Positions 47,977 through 61,500 of a stretch of 64,000 bases of DNA are shown here, piece by piece. A model generated the notes under the pieces. It was given only the letters and a program-made list of their open reading frames with translations. It was not told where the DNA came from and did no database searches. The translations under genes and the position numbers were made by a program. The stretch's first letter is position 1. Every line of letters starts with the position of its first letter. The DNA is from Syngnathus acus. Lineage: Eukaryota > Chordata > Actinopteri > Syngnathiformes > Syngnathidae. The DNA is taken from assembly GCF_901709675.1 (NCBI RefSeq), contig NC_051102.1, positions 4,189,412 to 4,253,411 of the forward strand, given 5' to 3'.

Positions 47977-50900
47977 TGCAGCATGTTAACATCAAGTCTG
48001 CTGTGCGTTAACATTTTCCTCTCCAACTGAATATAGCAGACATGGCGTTTCTAATCCCACGTCATCGTGTAGTCCTCCAGTGTCCCTCAAGGGTAACTTC
48101 ATACAATATAAGCATTGTTATTCGACTATACATGGAAATTGTGTTTTTAAATGAATGCTAATACCTTTAAATGTGTATTTGCGTGTGGTTGCTACTAAAA
48201 ATGGGAAAATGGATAATTACAGAGGAAGTCAGCCGTGAACGTGTTATGTTATTGACTCTAGCAATAATTTCTTCTAATCACATTGTATCAGTCTGGAAGA
48301 GAGACTAAAGGTGCCTCGGGTGCGTAAGCTCCAGTAGATTAATGAGATTCATCATCATCATTCCCCTCTGATGAAGGAGCAAAACCAAATGTGCTCATCA
48401 TGTCTTAAATTGTTATTTTAGCCATGTGACATGTGCATATGTATCCCTACATTAGTACACATTCTTCTATATGTAAGGTTCTATGGGAATAAATATTTTA
48501 CAGGGTGTCCCATATATACATGAGAAAAAAAAGTGCATGTCAGAAAATAATTTGTCATTGCTCCGATATATAGTATATGAATTTATGGGTCTCATTTTAA
48601 TCATCTCTAAAATAAAAAAAATACATAGCCTGCCTGTTAAGGCAATATAAACTAAACTTTGAATTTATGATTATACCCACGGACAAGTGTCCTTTAAAGC
48701 ATACAGATTGAATAAAAATTGTGACATGATTAATTATGTGGAATCCCACTACTAGACTGTCATTAACCAATTTGATAATCAAAATTCTAATCTTAAACCA
48801 CACTGCAGGCATTGCATGCTCTTTGGGGAAATGTGACAACCAGGAAATGTTTTGCATAATTTGGGTATATTGGATATGTTAAATTAGCCATCATGATTTC
48901 TACATCTGACATTATAATCAGGTTTTGGCTGACTTTATGTTCCATGTACACATTATCCTCAACCGGCAGAATTGCCACCTCCACAGTTTTTTTCCGGAAC
49001 CACCGAGTACAGCAATCTTTAAAACCGAAACACGCACATGCACGCACGGACACACACATTGATTTGTCACTTTAGTCCAACTGACATACTAATTTGGTAA
49101 ATACTTCAATGAGACGTTGCATTAAAACAAATGAAACCAATTAACACGGGTTAGAGGTTCAAAGAGTGTATTCTGCAAGGCCTAATAAAACACATTTAAT
49201 GTTAAATATTTATAAGTTAAAGAGCTTGTTTGTTTTTTTATTCGAAAGAAAATGCTCCATGTTTTGGATATACCGAGCTATAAAGACTTTTTTTTGCAAT
49301 ATATCCTTTTTGTTAGAAAAAAGAGGAAAATGTTTTTCCTGCATAATGTAACCTATATATTTGCCATTTACAGGTAAGAAGAATTTTCCAAACTCTCCTA
49401 AGATACAAGTGTCAAAACTACATAAGTTTTCCCACCAGACGACAGAATCTATTTCACAATTATACAAGTGTGATGCATCCAAAATAAAATATATCGTGAG
49501 TGTAAATAGAACAATTTTGACACTCTCTCCGTCTCTCTCCAGGAGTTGCAGTTTGAACGTCTCACCAGGGAACTCGAAGCCGAACGACAGATTGTTGCCA
49601 GTCAGCTGGAGAGATGCAAGCTTGGCTCTGAGGCTGGAAGCATGACGAGCATCAGGTATGTGCACAGTGTGTGTGTTTGTGTTATCTGTGTGCAAGCACA
49701 TGCACTTGGATGCCTGTGTGTGTCAAATCCATCAGATCCTCTTCCATGAACACACATGGGCATCAGGTGTGCTCTTGCTGGTGACTGGATTACCAGCAGG
49801 TTATATATTAAAGCATTGCTGTTTGATTCATGTCCAGAATTAATCTTAAAAAAAAAAAAACTGTCTTATACTGATCAATTCCACATTGGACACGTAATCT
49901 AAATATAGGGTGATTCCGTAATATGATTTCTGTGTCTTTCCCTGCCTTAAAAAAATCAATATGCCCAACCCATATTATAAAGGCCACACTCCAGTGTTTG
50001 TTTTGAAACCAGAGCACATTATCAATGGTAATGAATTCACTGGATTTGAATTGGAGAGAACATCATGTCAGGTGGCAGCCTGTTCTCATGTAATTTACAT
50101 ATTTTTTTGGCTTTACTGACGTATGAATTTTGTAAAATATAACACATTCTGCGGCAAGCATATATCTTGCAACTCTGAATTAATGTCAGAATAAGCTTTT
50201 GTATATGACTGATTTGTCTGATTTCTTTCTAACGGGTTTGCCACTCAGTGACGGTGTGAATATGAGTGTGAAAGGTTGCCTGTTTCTATATTGGCACTGT
50301 AAAATAAGATAGAATAGGCCCCAGATCTCTGTTATCCTGAACAGGAAAAGCAGTGCTGAAAATGGATGGAAGTATCATAGCATTTGACCCAACATAAACT
50401 TAACTAAAGCGGTCCCAGCATTGACCCTTGAGGGACCCCAACGGATTCAAAACTTCCAATGGTCAAATATTAACTCCTTTCATTCAATTTTAGGACTGTT
50501 CCATTTAATCCGAACCAAGTTTCCAACTTGTTCAACAGTATTTTATGAACAATTGTATCAAACGCTGTAAGACTAGCACCGACATCTGCTCTGCATCAGT
50601 GTATGTAAGAGGAGTAAATAGATGAACAAAGATATGTTATTTATAGTAAATAAATCATATAAAAAAAAATTAAATGATAAATTATAAGTCATGGATCAAT
50701 GATTTGAAGCAACTTCAAATTCTTAGCAGTCACACAAATGTAAAAAGAAGTTCATGCACAGTTTTCAAATCCTGGGTTTTTAAAACAAAAATGTTTTGAT
50801 TAGGGTTATTTGGTATTCTCCAAAATGGTTAAACACAAAACGTCATACCTGCTCGGCCACTTGAATATAGATAAATAATGAGCATGATCATGTTTGCAAA

Positions 50901-53900
50901 TATTTGGCTTTTGGATCACTTTGAGCAACTGTACAGTACCAAGAAGTTCATATTTGGACTGAAACTTTGAATGAAACAGTAGCCCACCTTAGAAACAAAA
51001 TTGTCTTGAGTGCTTTCCAACATCAGATTTCATGGCATTTTTGTTTTTTATGAATGGCAATTTAATCTTAAATTAGGTTGACATTGTGTTAAATTCAGAG
51101 TCCCTGCCATGTCAGTCCAGCCCTAAACACTATCAACATCAATATGAGTTGTAATTAAAGAGGCCATAATCATCACGTAACCATTCCGGCAAGCATATAA
51201 TCAGTGTGATTTCTTACAAAGAGCATGGGCAAAGTGATTCTATCGCTGTCAATGAAGCACAAGGAAACTGAATAAATCAACCATTACCCCCCCCCCCCCC
51301 CCCACTGACTCCCTTGCGCTACCTCAAAGGCAGAATCAAAAATGAAATTTAAAAAAAGTAAATGAGACTAAAACTCCCCCATCTAGCACCTATGTGTGAA
51401 TTAATATCGCAGCATGAAAACTTGATTGAAGGCCAGCTCATAAAAGAACTTCTTCTTCTTTTTGTGTTTTTGAAGTGCTAGTCAGATGACAGTTTCCCAT
51501 GTCTTCAATTCAGCGAGATCTTTTGAGCTCCAGGGGTTGGGTAGTAGAGGGCAGACAAGGCAGTGGTATGGTCCTCTTCTCCACATTCACAGAAGGTTGG
51601 GCCGGTTTTGTAGCCTCATCTGGACATAGCTGCTTTTGATCTGCCTGTTCCTGTTCTTAGGCGGTTGAGTGCCTTCCACCTGACCCATGGTGCTTTTGAT
51701 TCGGGTGGGAGATCTTCGGAAGGGGGGGATTCCCATGTCAATAGAAGGGGGGTCATTCTCTAGTTTTGTTGTCCTTGTTTCTTCCTGAGATGTTGTGAGG
51801 GGCTGGACATGGCTGAGGAAGCTTCTCCTTGACTTCAGATGATGGGTCGGGGGTTCGCGTCCATGAAGCTTTTGTCCCCTCTCCTCGGCTGGTGACCTCC
51901 CTTCTCACATCTGGAGGAGCGATCCCAGCGAGGAGATGCAGTTATCAAGCGGTTGCTTCAAGCCTACCAAAAGCGCTGCGTCCATTTGGCTAAGTCAAAG
52001 AGAGAAAAGTGACAATGAATGAGTGTCAAGTGGTGCTGAGCGAGTGTGGGAGGTTCCGCAGTTCCGCTGTGTGCTGCACGATAAAGACTTTCAGAGGTGC
52101 TAATGAGTCCTTCAGCTCTGCCTTTGTTTCCAGCCTTAATCAGTCACCGCAGGTCACACATTGTCTACCGCAGCATCTGCTGCTGTTTTGTCACTTCAAA
52201 AAGCACAAACCCTCTGTTTATCACTTTATCACAAAACAGATACGGAAACATATGCTGACACTTTCACTTCAAGGAACATTCCACTGTATGCTACGATAAT
52301 TGCAACTTTGCCTTGACTGTCTCATATTTTTATTTGCTCAGGATTTCCGACCACCTTTTTTTTTTTTTCAGTAGCTATATCAGTTTTAGTTTTGTTATTA
52401 CAACCAGCCCTGGGGCAGTTAACTAGGGTGACCAGATTTGGGTTGCTGAAAAAGACGACACCTTTTCATATTTTTGAGTACGCCGGGGGGTATTTTTTTT
52501 TGTGGAGGAAATGACAACGTGTCTATATATCAATTGCAATTTGTCGCTTTCATGGTGCTTAACAAAAAAAGCATAGCTACCTTCTGCTACACTTTCGGAC
52601 TTGGTCATAAAGAAATCCATGACTTTGGATGATGCTCTCTCCGCTGCTTTAGTGTGCTTGGCTGAATTGATGTGTGCCTGCAGGTTGTTGGCACCTTTAT
52701 TTGCTACAGACACTTAAGTGGCTGCCTTACATGTTAAGCACTCAGCTTCATATGCATCACGACCATGGCGAAAGCACGCAAAAAAAATTTCATTCCTCCC
52801 TAAACGTGCATTTTTGTTTCGGCATTGTTTGCTGGAAAGCACTCGCCTACTTCCTCCTCATACACACGCACACACAATCAGCAAGGTGGCTAGATTTGAG
52901 GAAAAGGTCATGACTTAATTGCAAACGATTACAGAGAAACCTGGAATAGAGTAAAATGGAAATTCTATTGACAATGTACTGTACATGTGAGGCAGTCGAA
53001 CAAAATCCCGGACAATTTTTGAAATTCCCCCGGACATATTTTAGGGGCTTAAAGGTACGACATGGACACATCTGTCAGGATGTCTGGTCACCCGCCTAAG
53101 TTAACCAAAAGACAAGAGCCCGCTGGGGGAAGCAAGTACGTAGAATATTGCGCAACAAATACTCAACACCTCCTTTGGAAGTCTGCTTCTTTTAGCCGTG
53201 TATATATGCAACATTTGTCTGGTAAATGGCGACACAGTCGGACCTCATGCTTGTCCGACTGCTGAGCAGTGTGTGCGCGCGTGCGTAAGTGTGCGCGTGC
53301 AAGCATTTGCTGTAACTGTAGCACTTGTCTGGTGAGAAAATGCGACCCATCAAGCAAGGCCATTACACAGACGCTTCCCAGAAAGCTCCACTGCCAGTTT
53401 GCACTTTGCAAAGTACTTTTCCTTCTGCTTTTATTTGATACACACGTAGAAAGCATTGTGTTGCATATGCTGCATGCTATCCAGGATTAGGCAGAATTGA
53501 TTTGGTACTGTAGTGGACTACTAATATTGCCTCCTAAATACAGCTTTCCTTTTTGGGGGGGCTCATGGTCTCATTTTTTTGTCTTTTCCTCTTTTTGAAG
53601 CCGCTTTTCAAACAATTCATTATTATCTTTTTTTTCCTGTGTAATGTGCACAGAGACACAGGTGGATGCAAATGACTTTCAAAATCACATTGTCACATTC
53701 TGAAGATCAATAAGGTATTTTTTATTATCAGTCTTCTGAGCAATAAGATAATGTTTGATCAGTCTCCCTAAGTTGAGCAAAACGCTGATATTAGGCTGAA
53801 TCAATATTATTGTGAATAACCTCCTTGATCTCCTTTGCTTACTGACATGATTTATATTTTTATTTTTATTTTTCCCTCCCAGCAGACGGGATGATCTGCA

Positions 53901-55497
53901 ACGTCCTTTGCAGCATCTGCAAAATGATTATTTCTTTTCGTCTGGGAGGACAACTTGAAAGAAGTAGTACTGTAAATAATGACTTTTGGTTGTACATCAC
54001 GACAGTTAAAAGACAAATTACATTTGCACATTTCTAGGTTGTTTTTCAGGAGACAAATGAAGGATGGTATTCCCAGCATGATTGGCATTTTATTTGCTGA
54101 GTCATGTACGTATATACAGGTAGTTTATAGTGCCCGATAGGTAGAGTTTTGCTCCAACCAAATATGATTTATCTCACAGATTAAATTGCAAAGCAGCATT
54201 TTATGGCATCATGTGAGTGATTTAGTAGATAAATCCAAGAAGCTGTGCTTTTTTTGTTATTGAGCATTACAAAATATAATAAAGCCACATCATGTTTAGA
54301 CTACAAATATAAGGTACAATATGGGCACAATAAGGCTGAATGATTAATTCCACGTGCAATATAATCACAATTTGATTGCGATTTGATTTAACTGGTGGGT
54401 TTTAATGCCGGTCGGTATCTTTTTTTATGCAGTGTTCACATTTGAGCTCAAGTGAACCCAAAGAGCAACAGAGTTCCCCCCCCTTCTTCAAGTGGTTTCA
54501 GACTGCATCTTTAGAGCACGCCAGGGTTTGTATGAGAGTGTTCCCTCTTGACCAAATGGAAAAGTATGAGCAAAGCAATGGCACCAAAGATCATTCCAAC
54601 TGAACCAAACGCATCCGAAACATATTCGATGTTTAGTGCAGCATGGTTTCTTGCTTTACTGTTAAAAAAGAAAAATAGACCTTTCGTTCTCCAATTTCGT
54701 TTTAACTTGGATGCAGGAAAGCGTTTCAAGCGCAAAATCTACCACTAAGAGCTGTCATTATGTCTACACTCTATAAATGTATACAAATACATCGTATATA
54801 AATCATCTTATATAAAGTTTCTACTATAGAAAATTTTGATCTGTGAAATATTACCAAAAGTGGCGGCCCCACTTGTTCAGAAGGCGTAAGGAATAATGTG
54901 TCAGAAGACCTCCAGTGTTTCAAAACAACAACAACATGAAGTTGCCTGTAGCTAACTCATGCTGTTATGAGCAAATACATCTGACATGTGAAAAACTGTC
55001 CAGCTCAGTCAACAAAAACACTCACACCAACCCACACATCTTTGGTTTATTTCTAAAATCTTGATTTGTTTTTCTTTTTTGTATTTGATGTGTAGATGGT
55101 TGTTATGCACTTGGAGCCTCTCGTCAATGAAAGGGCATTGTCATCTGGAGTCACATTGCACCTTCTCTTTTAAAGGCCATTGTTCTGAATGGATCTAACG
55201 TTACTTGTCTGGTCAACACTGACTGTTTTTATAAAAAGGTCACAACCTCCACTGGTGTACAGAAGACCATTGCTGTGTAAAACACCAGCAAATTTTTGGT
55301 TGATGAACTAATTGGTGTTTTAAAAATGCTCATTTTGTGTAGTGAAAACACCATAAATATTAGCCTTAGCTTCAAGACTTGCTCTGTTTGTAAATGGCCT
55401 TTTGTAAACGACTTTGCTAAGGTCTGGTAGTCGTCGTTGATAATATAATAAGGGCATGACTCCATATTTAGACTACGCTCAATAGCATATCATAATG

Positions 55498-55532
<35 letters not shown>

Positions 55533-58500
55533 TAATAATAACGAATAACACCTCATTAATAATATTAGTGATAATTCAATCATATTTGATTAGGTTTTTT
55601 TTCTTTGTTGAATTCACTACTCTCATTACATGGTTCTTTTATATCAAACAAATTATTTTAGGTGCATTACCTGTGAAGTGATTAAAAAGGAAACACAAGA
55701 TGAATTTAGTACAACTCATTACATCCATTCACTTTCAATACAGGTGATTCATGATAGGGTCACGGGTGAGCTTATTTACACGATTTACATTGTTCAATTC
55801 ACCAATATATGTAGTTTTGGGACTGTGGGAGTCACCCGAAGACCTTGAGTAAACCATCGCACGGGCAGAATGTGTAAACTCCATATCGGTAGGCCTGAGC
55901 TATAAGATTCAAACCCGAAACATCTCCACTGCAAGGTAGATGAAAGAAAACAGCTATGTGCAACTGCAATGTAAGAAAAGCTATTTTTATTAAACTCTAG
56001 TAGTCAGCAATGCCGAGAAGAGCGGCATGAAGGAAGCATGAAGGTAACAAAAAAGAAAAAAGGGGATGGCTGACCAAGAGAAGCAAACTAACAAGATAAG
56101 CCAGGAGGAGAAAAGAAGTTACGCTCTTTTAAGCCATGGCACAGAAAAGACATAAACACCCACCAAGTCACTGTGAGACCAGACATTCTCAATAAGCCTA
56201 ATATCTCAATCTCTCTCACTGTGTGTGTGGATTTTAGATTTATTGGCATGAAGCAGTGACTGTCCCTCGCTCCTTAAAAACAATCTGAGATTACTCTAGC
56301 AGTCGGTTCATGTGCAAACACACAAACGCATTGAGGAATATTTGCACAAAAACACATTTTAATCATGCGTATGCACACGCTGTATTTTTATGTTGACCTG
56401 AGGGAAGCCTCTTCAAAAGTATGCAAGATTAAATACAGCATCGGACGATATCTTCAGCATACAAAGTAATCGTACGATGCAACCCTCCACTTTTGACAGG
56501 ATTATTGGGAGACCCAAAGTTTTTTCGTCAAAGAGAAAAAGTAAACATTATTGGAAATGGCAACCAAATAGATGAAATATAATCTTCTGACAGCTAATTT
56601 TACTCTTCATGTAATATAGAGGCCGCAGTTCTTAAATAATGTTGTCCTCTGAAACAGTTGTCTGGACATTAAACTGGTTTTTTTGGGGGGGGTTTTTACA
56701 AAGATTTTAAAGTCGGGCTCCACGGTGGGTCACAGTTCAGAGGTTACAGGTTCACACACACACTGATTCATTTCCTAATCTTCATGAAGTGAATTGTGGC
56801 CATTTTGCAACTTCAACGCCAGGATTTTGTCAAATCTTGGAAGAGCAGCGCCACAAATTTTTATATTCAGTAATACTCAATAACTGAGTATTCCTGCTCT
56901 AGATTATGCTAGAAGTTGGTTATCCTTTTGATTGCGCAGAATTGTCTGATATAATCATAGTAATGAATGATTGAAAAACGTGATTATCCATCCATCCATT
57001 ATCTGGTATTTTTCATAATTTTCTTCTATACAACTTCTTCCAATCTGTTATCATTTTCTTGTAGGATTTCTAGCCAGAAGATACACATCCAACAAAGAAT
57101 CCTCATTAATTAAAAATTTGGCCAGCATATGAATAATTTGGGGTTTAACTGTTGCCCGCATGCCAAGATTCGACTATTTTATTCATTTTGCCCATCTCCG
57201 ACTATCTTGCTACTTTGCACCACTCAAGTTGATTGTAAACAGGAAAATAATAATGTATTTGATTATGTTAATACTGTTATGGTAAGTTCAAAGCTGGGCA
57301 CACCTGTGTGTCAGCTGCAGCAAGTGTTGCCATTTTGGCTCTAAAATTATGTTTCTTTAATTTAGCTCTGGAAGTCTGCCATGTTTTTGGGCAGCTTGGT
57401 CGGGCCAAATCGATACGGATGAGGCGACCTGGCTCACAGCCCCGCGTGTGTTTCGCGGATCTGTGGTGCAAATGGGTGAGCAAAGATCATGGCAAATCAG
57501 TTTAAAAGCCAGCATCGTGAGAATTGACTGTCACGGTTTCAATTCAATGGCTCAAATACTTGAATTGCGGAGTTTGATGCAATGTCGCCATGCTTATGTC
57601 TTTTTATTATCCAGATAAAAACATGCTATAATAATCCCAAAGCATAAGGCTCTGTTAGCAATACAATTCCTGAGAAAGTCATTTCAGGACAGAAAGGATA
57701 ATAACTGCTGAATAGATAACATGGGAATTTGATGCAAATGTAAAATGACTAAGATTCGCACACTTGATAATGAATACTTTAAATCAGTACAATACTCTAA
57801 ATCAGTACAAGTCTCCAACTCCGATGTCTCCAGGTCATTAAATGTTTCTGGGCCATTCGCATTCCGTTGTTTTCATCCAAAGAACCAACATGTCCTCCTT
57901 GCGTCTCATTTAAATTCTGGCTTCATGTCAAAATGGCCGCCTCCCACTGGCCAATTTTTTGGGTCACTGGAGATTTCTGCTTCATTCGCTCACAGTCTGT
58001 GTCGCATGTGATCCTAGAACATTTGTTCTGACGATGTGGGCAGGTTAACTACTTCCAGGCCCAAAATATTAAACAATCAAATGAAAAACTGGGGGAAAGA
58101 AGAAAGCAGTTCCTTACCTTTACCCTTGTGGTTGGCTTCTTCAACTGGAAGGTGTTCAGTGATGCATATTAAAAAAGCAAATGTCATGTCGACACAAGTA
58201 TTTCTTAATAATACATGGAACTCGTGTCCATGAGACGTAAAACTGAGCCTTACAGGGGATCTGCAAAGCTAGAGAAACAAGGCCAAGTGTTTGCAACCTA
58301 ACTTCATTCAACAACAATATGATGTTCATTGGGCACGGGGAATGTCCAACAAAATTCTTTATCCTGTAATTGATAAAATGTCGTTTCAAACAAATACGTT
58401 CACATTTTACTTTTTGTAATGCCCTTCAAAATGTTATTCATAAGAAATTGAAACAAGACCGAATCGAGGTCATTGACCACCTATCGCCATCCTCAGGCTT

Positions 58501-61500
58501 GACCACAAACATTCAAGAAAGGTTCAGCTTCTGTTCCCCCTTCCGGCAAGTTCAGCACTCTTGCGAGGTTGTTGACATTTTCCACCGCTTTAATTATCTC
58601 CTCTTTTGAAGTATGGGTTACAGCAGGACTACACATTAAGTGGCAGCAGTCGTTTCAACATAATAGGCAATTAGCTGAACTTCAGGTGAAGCAAAATAAA
58701 GCATATAATTTCAGCGTACACTGGGATCTTTCATCCATCAGTTCAGATTGTAATTAAAAGCTCTATAGCAGGGGTCTCAAACTCGGGCTGCATTGTAGTC
58801 ATAGTTTTCCCCTTTATGACTGTCAACGTCTTCTTTATACATACAGTATAGGCTACACAACAAACTGATGAATAACTAGTTTTGAAATCAGAGACTAGTA
58901 AAAACTGTTCAAATAATTTAAAAAGATGAATGGCAATCAAAATTGCTAGCAATAGCGCTATTTTTAAAAAGTGAAGACCATTTGTAATTTTAGTAATGAT
59001 ACAAAGTCAATGCAAAATTTGTCTTTGCGGGCCACATAAAATGAAGTGGCGGGCTGTATCTGGCCCCCGGGCCTTGAGTTTGACACCTATGCTTTATAGC
59101 AGGGGTGTCAAACAAATTTTTTTCGCGGGCCGCATTGTAGTCATAGCTTCTTTCGGAGGGCCATTATGACTGTCAACCCAAATAAATGTATGAGCACCTC
59201 ATATTATATACAGTAAAATCTACAAAACAAACTGACAAATAACTCATTTTCAAATCAGACGAGTAAAAACTGGTCAAATATTTGAAAAAAAAAAAAAAGA
59301 TATTATTAAAAGTGAAGACAATTTGCAATTCTAGTAATGGCACGAATTTGATGCACAATTTGTCTTCGCGGGCCACATAAAATGATGTGGCGGGCCGTAT
59401 CTGGCCCCCGGGACTTGAGTTTGACACCTATGCTCTAGTAACAGTTCCAGGAAGTCACTGGCCTTTCACATTAGTGGGTTTATTGGACACAATGTTAATG
59501 TTCATTGTTGCTTGTGTTGGAAAACATTTGTTTCGCTCACCAGATTTCGACATTGTAATGAGTTCCCTCCCGCTGCTTACTTTCATCCCTATGTTAAAAA
59601 ATAAGCTTCTCCTTATCACTTATTTTACTGTCTTGCAGCATTAAACCTTCGAGGCAATCAGGTCCATCCAATCCTGCTGGCAATAAATATTGCAATTCAC
59701 TTGCTCGGTTCTCAATCTATCACTTAATAGAGTGTCACCCTAAAAGCTGCTTTACTCCAGTTCTAGGTTGAAATCACCCCCTTCAGACATTCACTACTAT
59801 GTTTAACCTCACTCTAGAACCGTAAGTGACAAATGTTTGCAGCTGCTCTCCTTCTCAGAGGGTGATCAGAGATGTACTTAAGATGCTGAAGATGTGCACC
59901 ACATGCTGTGGCATTATGGATACTGCCTGGTTTAATTATCCTACAAGCCAACGTTGTGGCTACTTGCTGACATCCCTATCATGGATGGATTTTTACCACT
60001 CAGACTCTCTGCACTTAGTTGACTTTTGTTCTTTATATCCCGTGACAGGCCGGCATTCCCCAGCTCGCCAGAGTGAACATGATGTACTTGAGGGCCATGA
60101 AGCGGAAATGGGATATGACAGAATTTTCACAGTTCACCCTGTCTTATAGCATCTAAAGTGAAAGCAGGAGAGTTGTCGAGTGAGAAGTATTACCACTGTC
60201 ACCGCAATTGCATAGGCCGAGTACATGTGGTTATGGTCGGTGTGCAGCTTTTGTTGGCTGTACTCGGAGGATCAAGACAGAGTGTGGTGACTCAAGTATT
60301 ACCGTATTTTCCGCACTATAAGGCGCACCGGATTATAAGGCGCACCTTCAATGAATGGCCCATTTTAAAACTTTGTCCATGTATAAGGCGCACCGGATTA
60401 TAAGGCGCACCTTCAATGAATGGCCCATTTTAAAACTTTGTCCATATATAGGATATATACATTTGGCCCGCGGGCCGGACTTTGGACACGCCTGCTGTAG
60501 TGGCTCAATATTGGTCCATATATAAGGCGCACCTGATGATAAGGCGCACTGTCAGCTTTTGAGAAAATTGGAGGTTTTTAGGTGGGCCTTGTAGTGCGGA
60601 AAATACGGTAGTCCAATGTAGTGCCTCTGTATTGGTGTCACATGTCTCACTTCATGCCTATCTGGCTTCATTTTGCAACTATGACATACATTGTTTTTCT
60701 TACAAATCAGTTTGATTGCAAAATACTGTATTTTCCACTCAAATTATTTTTTACATCCAGCAATGCTAAAGCCTGAGTTTGGATTCTTTTGTGTCTAGAA
60801 AGGAATTCAAAGGAGCCACAATACGACAGGCTTTAAATCCGAATCCAAGCAGTGACATTGTCAATGGGAGCATTATTGCTGATAGTACCGAAGATCTGTC
60901 TGGATCTTTTCTTTCTTTTCTGTGCTTTTTTTTTTTTTTCCTCTGTTGGTGGCCTTATAATCTTGCCGCTCTGTTGACATGAAGACTGGCTATTGTGGTC
61001 AGCACTGATAAGAGATACGATGCCAGCACAGTAATAGATGGATTATACACTACAGACTGAGTTCAGCATGTGTATATTGGGTGTGTAAAATAACAGGATT
61101 CTCATCGCTATATCTGGCATTCGCTCTTTTAAGCCTCATAGGGTTTAGCGGGGTTCTCTTTGTTTTGCTGCAAAGTCTCATTTTCTGGCTGTTCATCGCT
61201 TTGTGTTTTATTCTCCGTCTGCCCAACTTATTGTCTCCAGCATCTCTTTTTCCCAATTTTGTTTTGTTTTTCCCTTTCAAACACAACCTCTGACAAGATG
61301 ACAGTAATATTTAACGCACTCTGTTTTATACGGTAATAAGTCCAAGTAGCAATCAACACCCACATTTAATTTTTTTTTCTAAGGCAGAGGTTAGTGCACA
61401 TTAGGATTTGTTTATTTATTCATTTTTTCCCAACTACACTATAATTTTACCAATGGCCGTGTTTACAAGTACAATATTACAATAAAGTGCTTTACCTTAA

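Larger units (their letters stand above)
40908..49542 (+). other. ctnnd2: ctnnd2 intron, 8.6 kb
   Basis: No further exon was recognised. It contains MITE copy C (41936-42353), ATCC, GA, GT and CT microsatellites clustered at 46.17-46.92 kb with a complex-sequence island between them, and a GT repeat at 47924. Confidence 0.7.

Noticed and set aside
60158-60403. Recurring peptide [14 protein letters not shown] at 11.7, 40.4 and 60.3 kb
   Set aside because: It repeats because each lies in a copy of the same noncoding MITE; the frames end at varied stops and are not conserved as protein.
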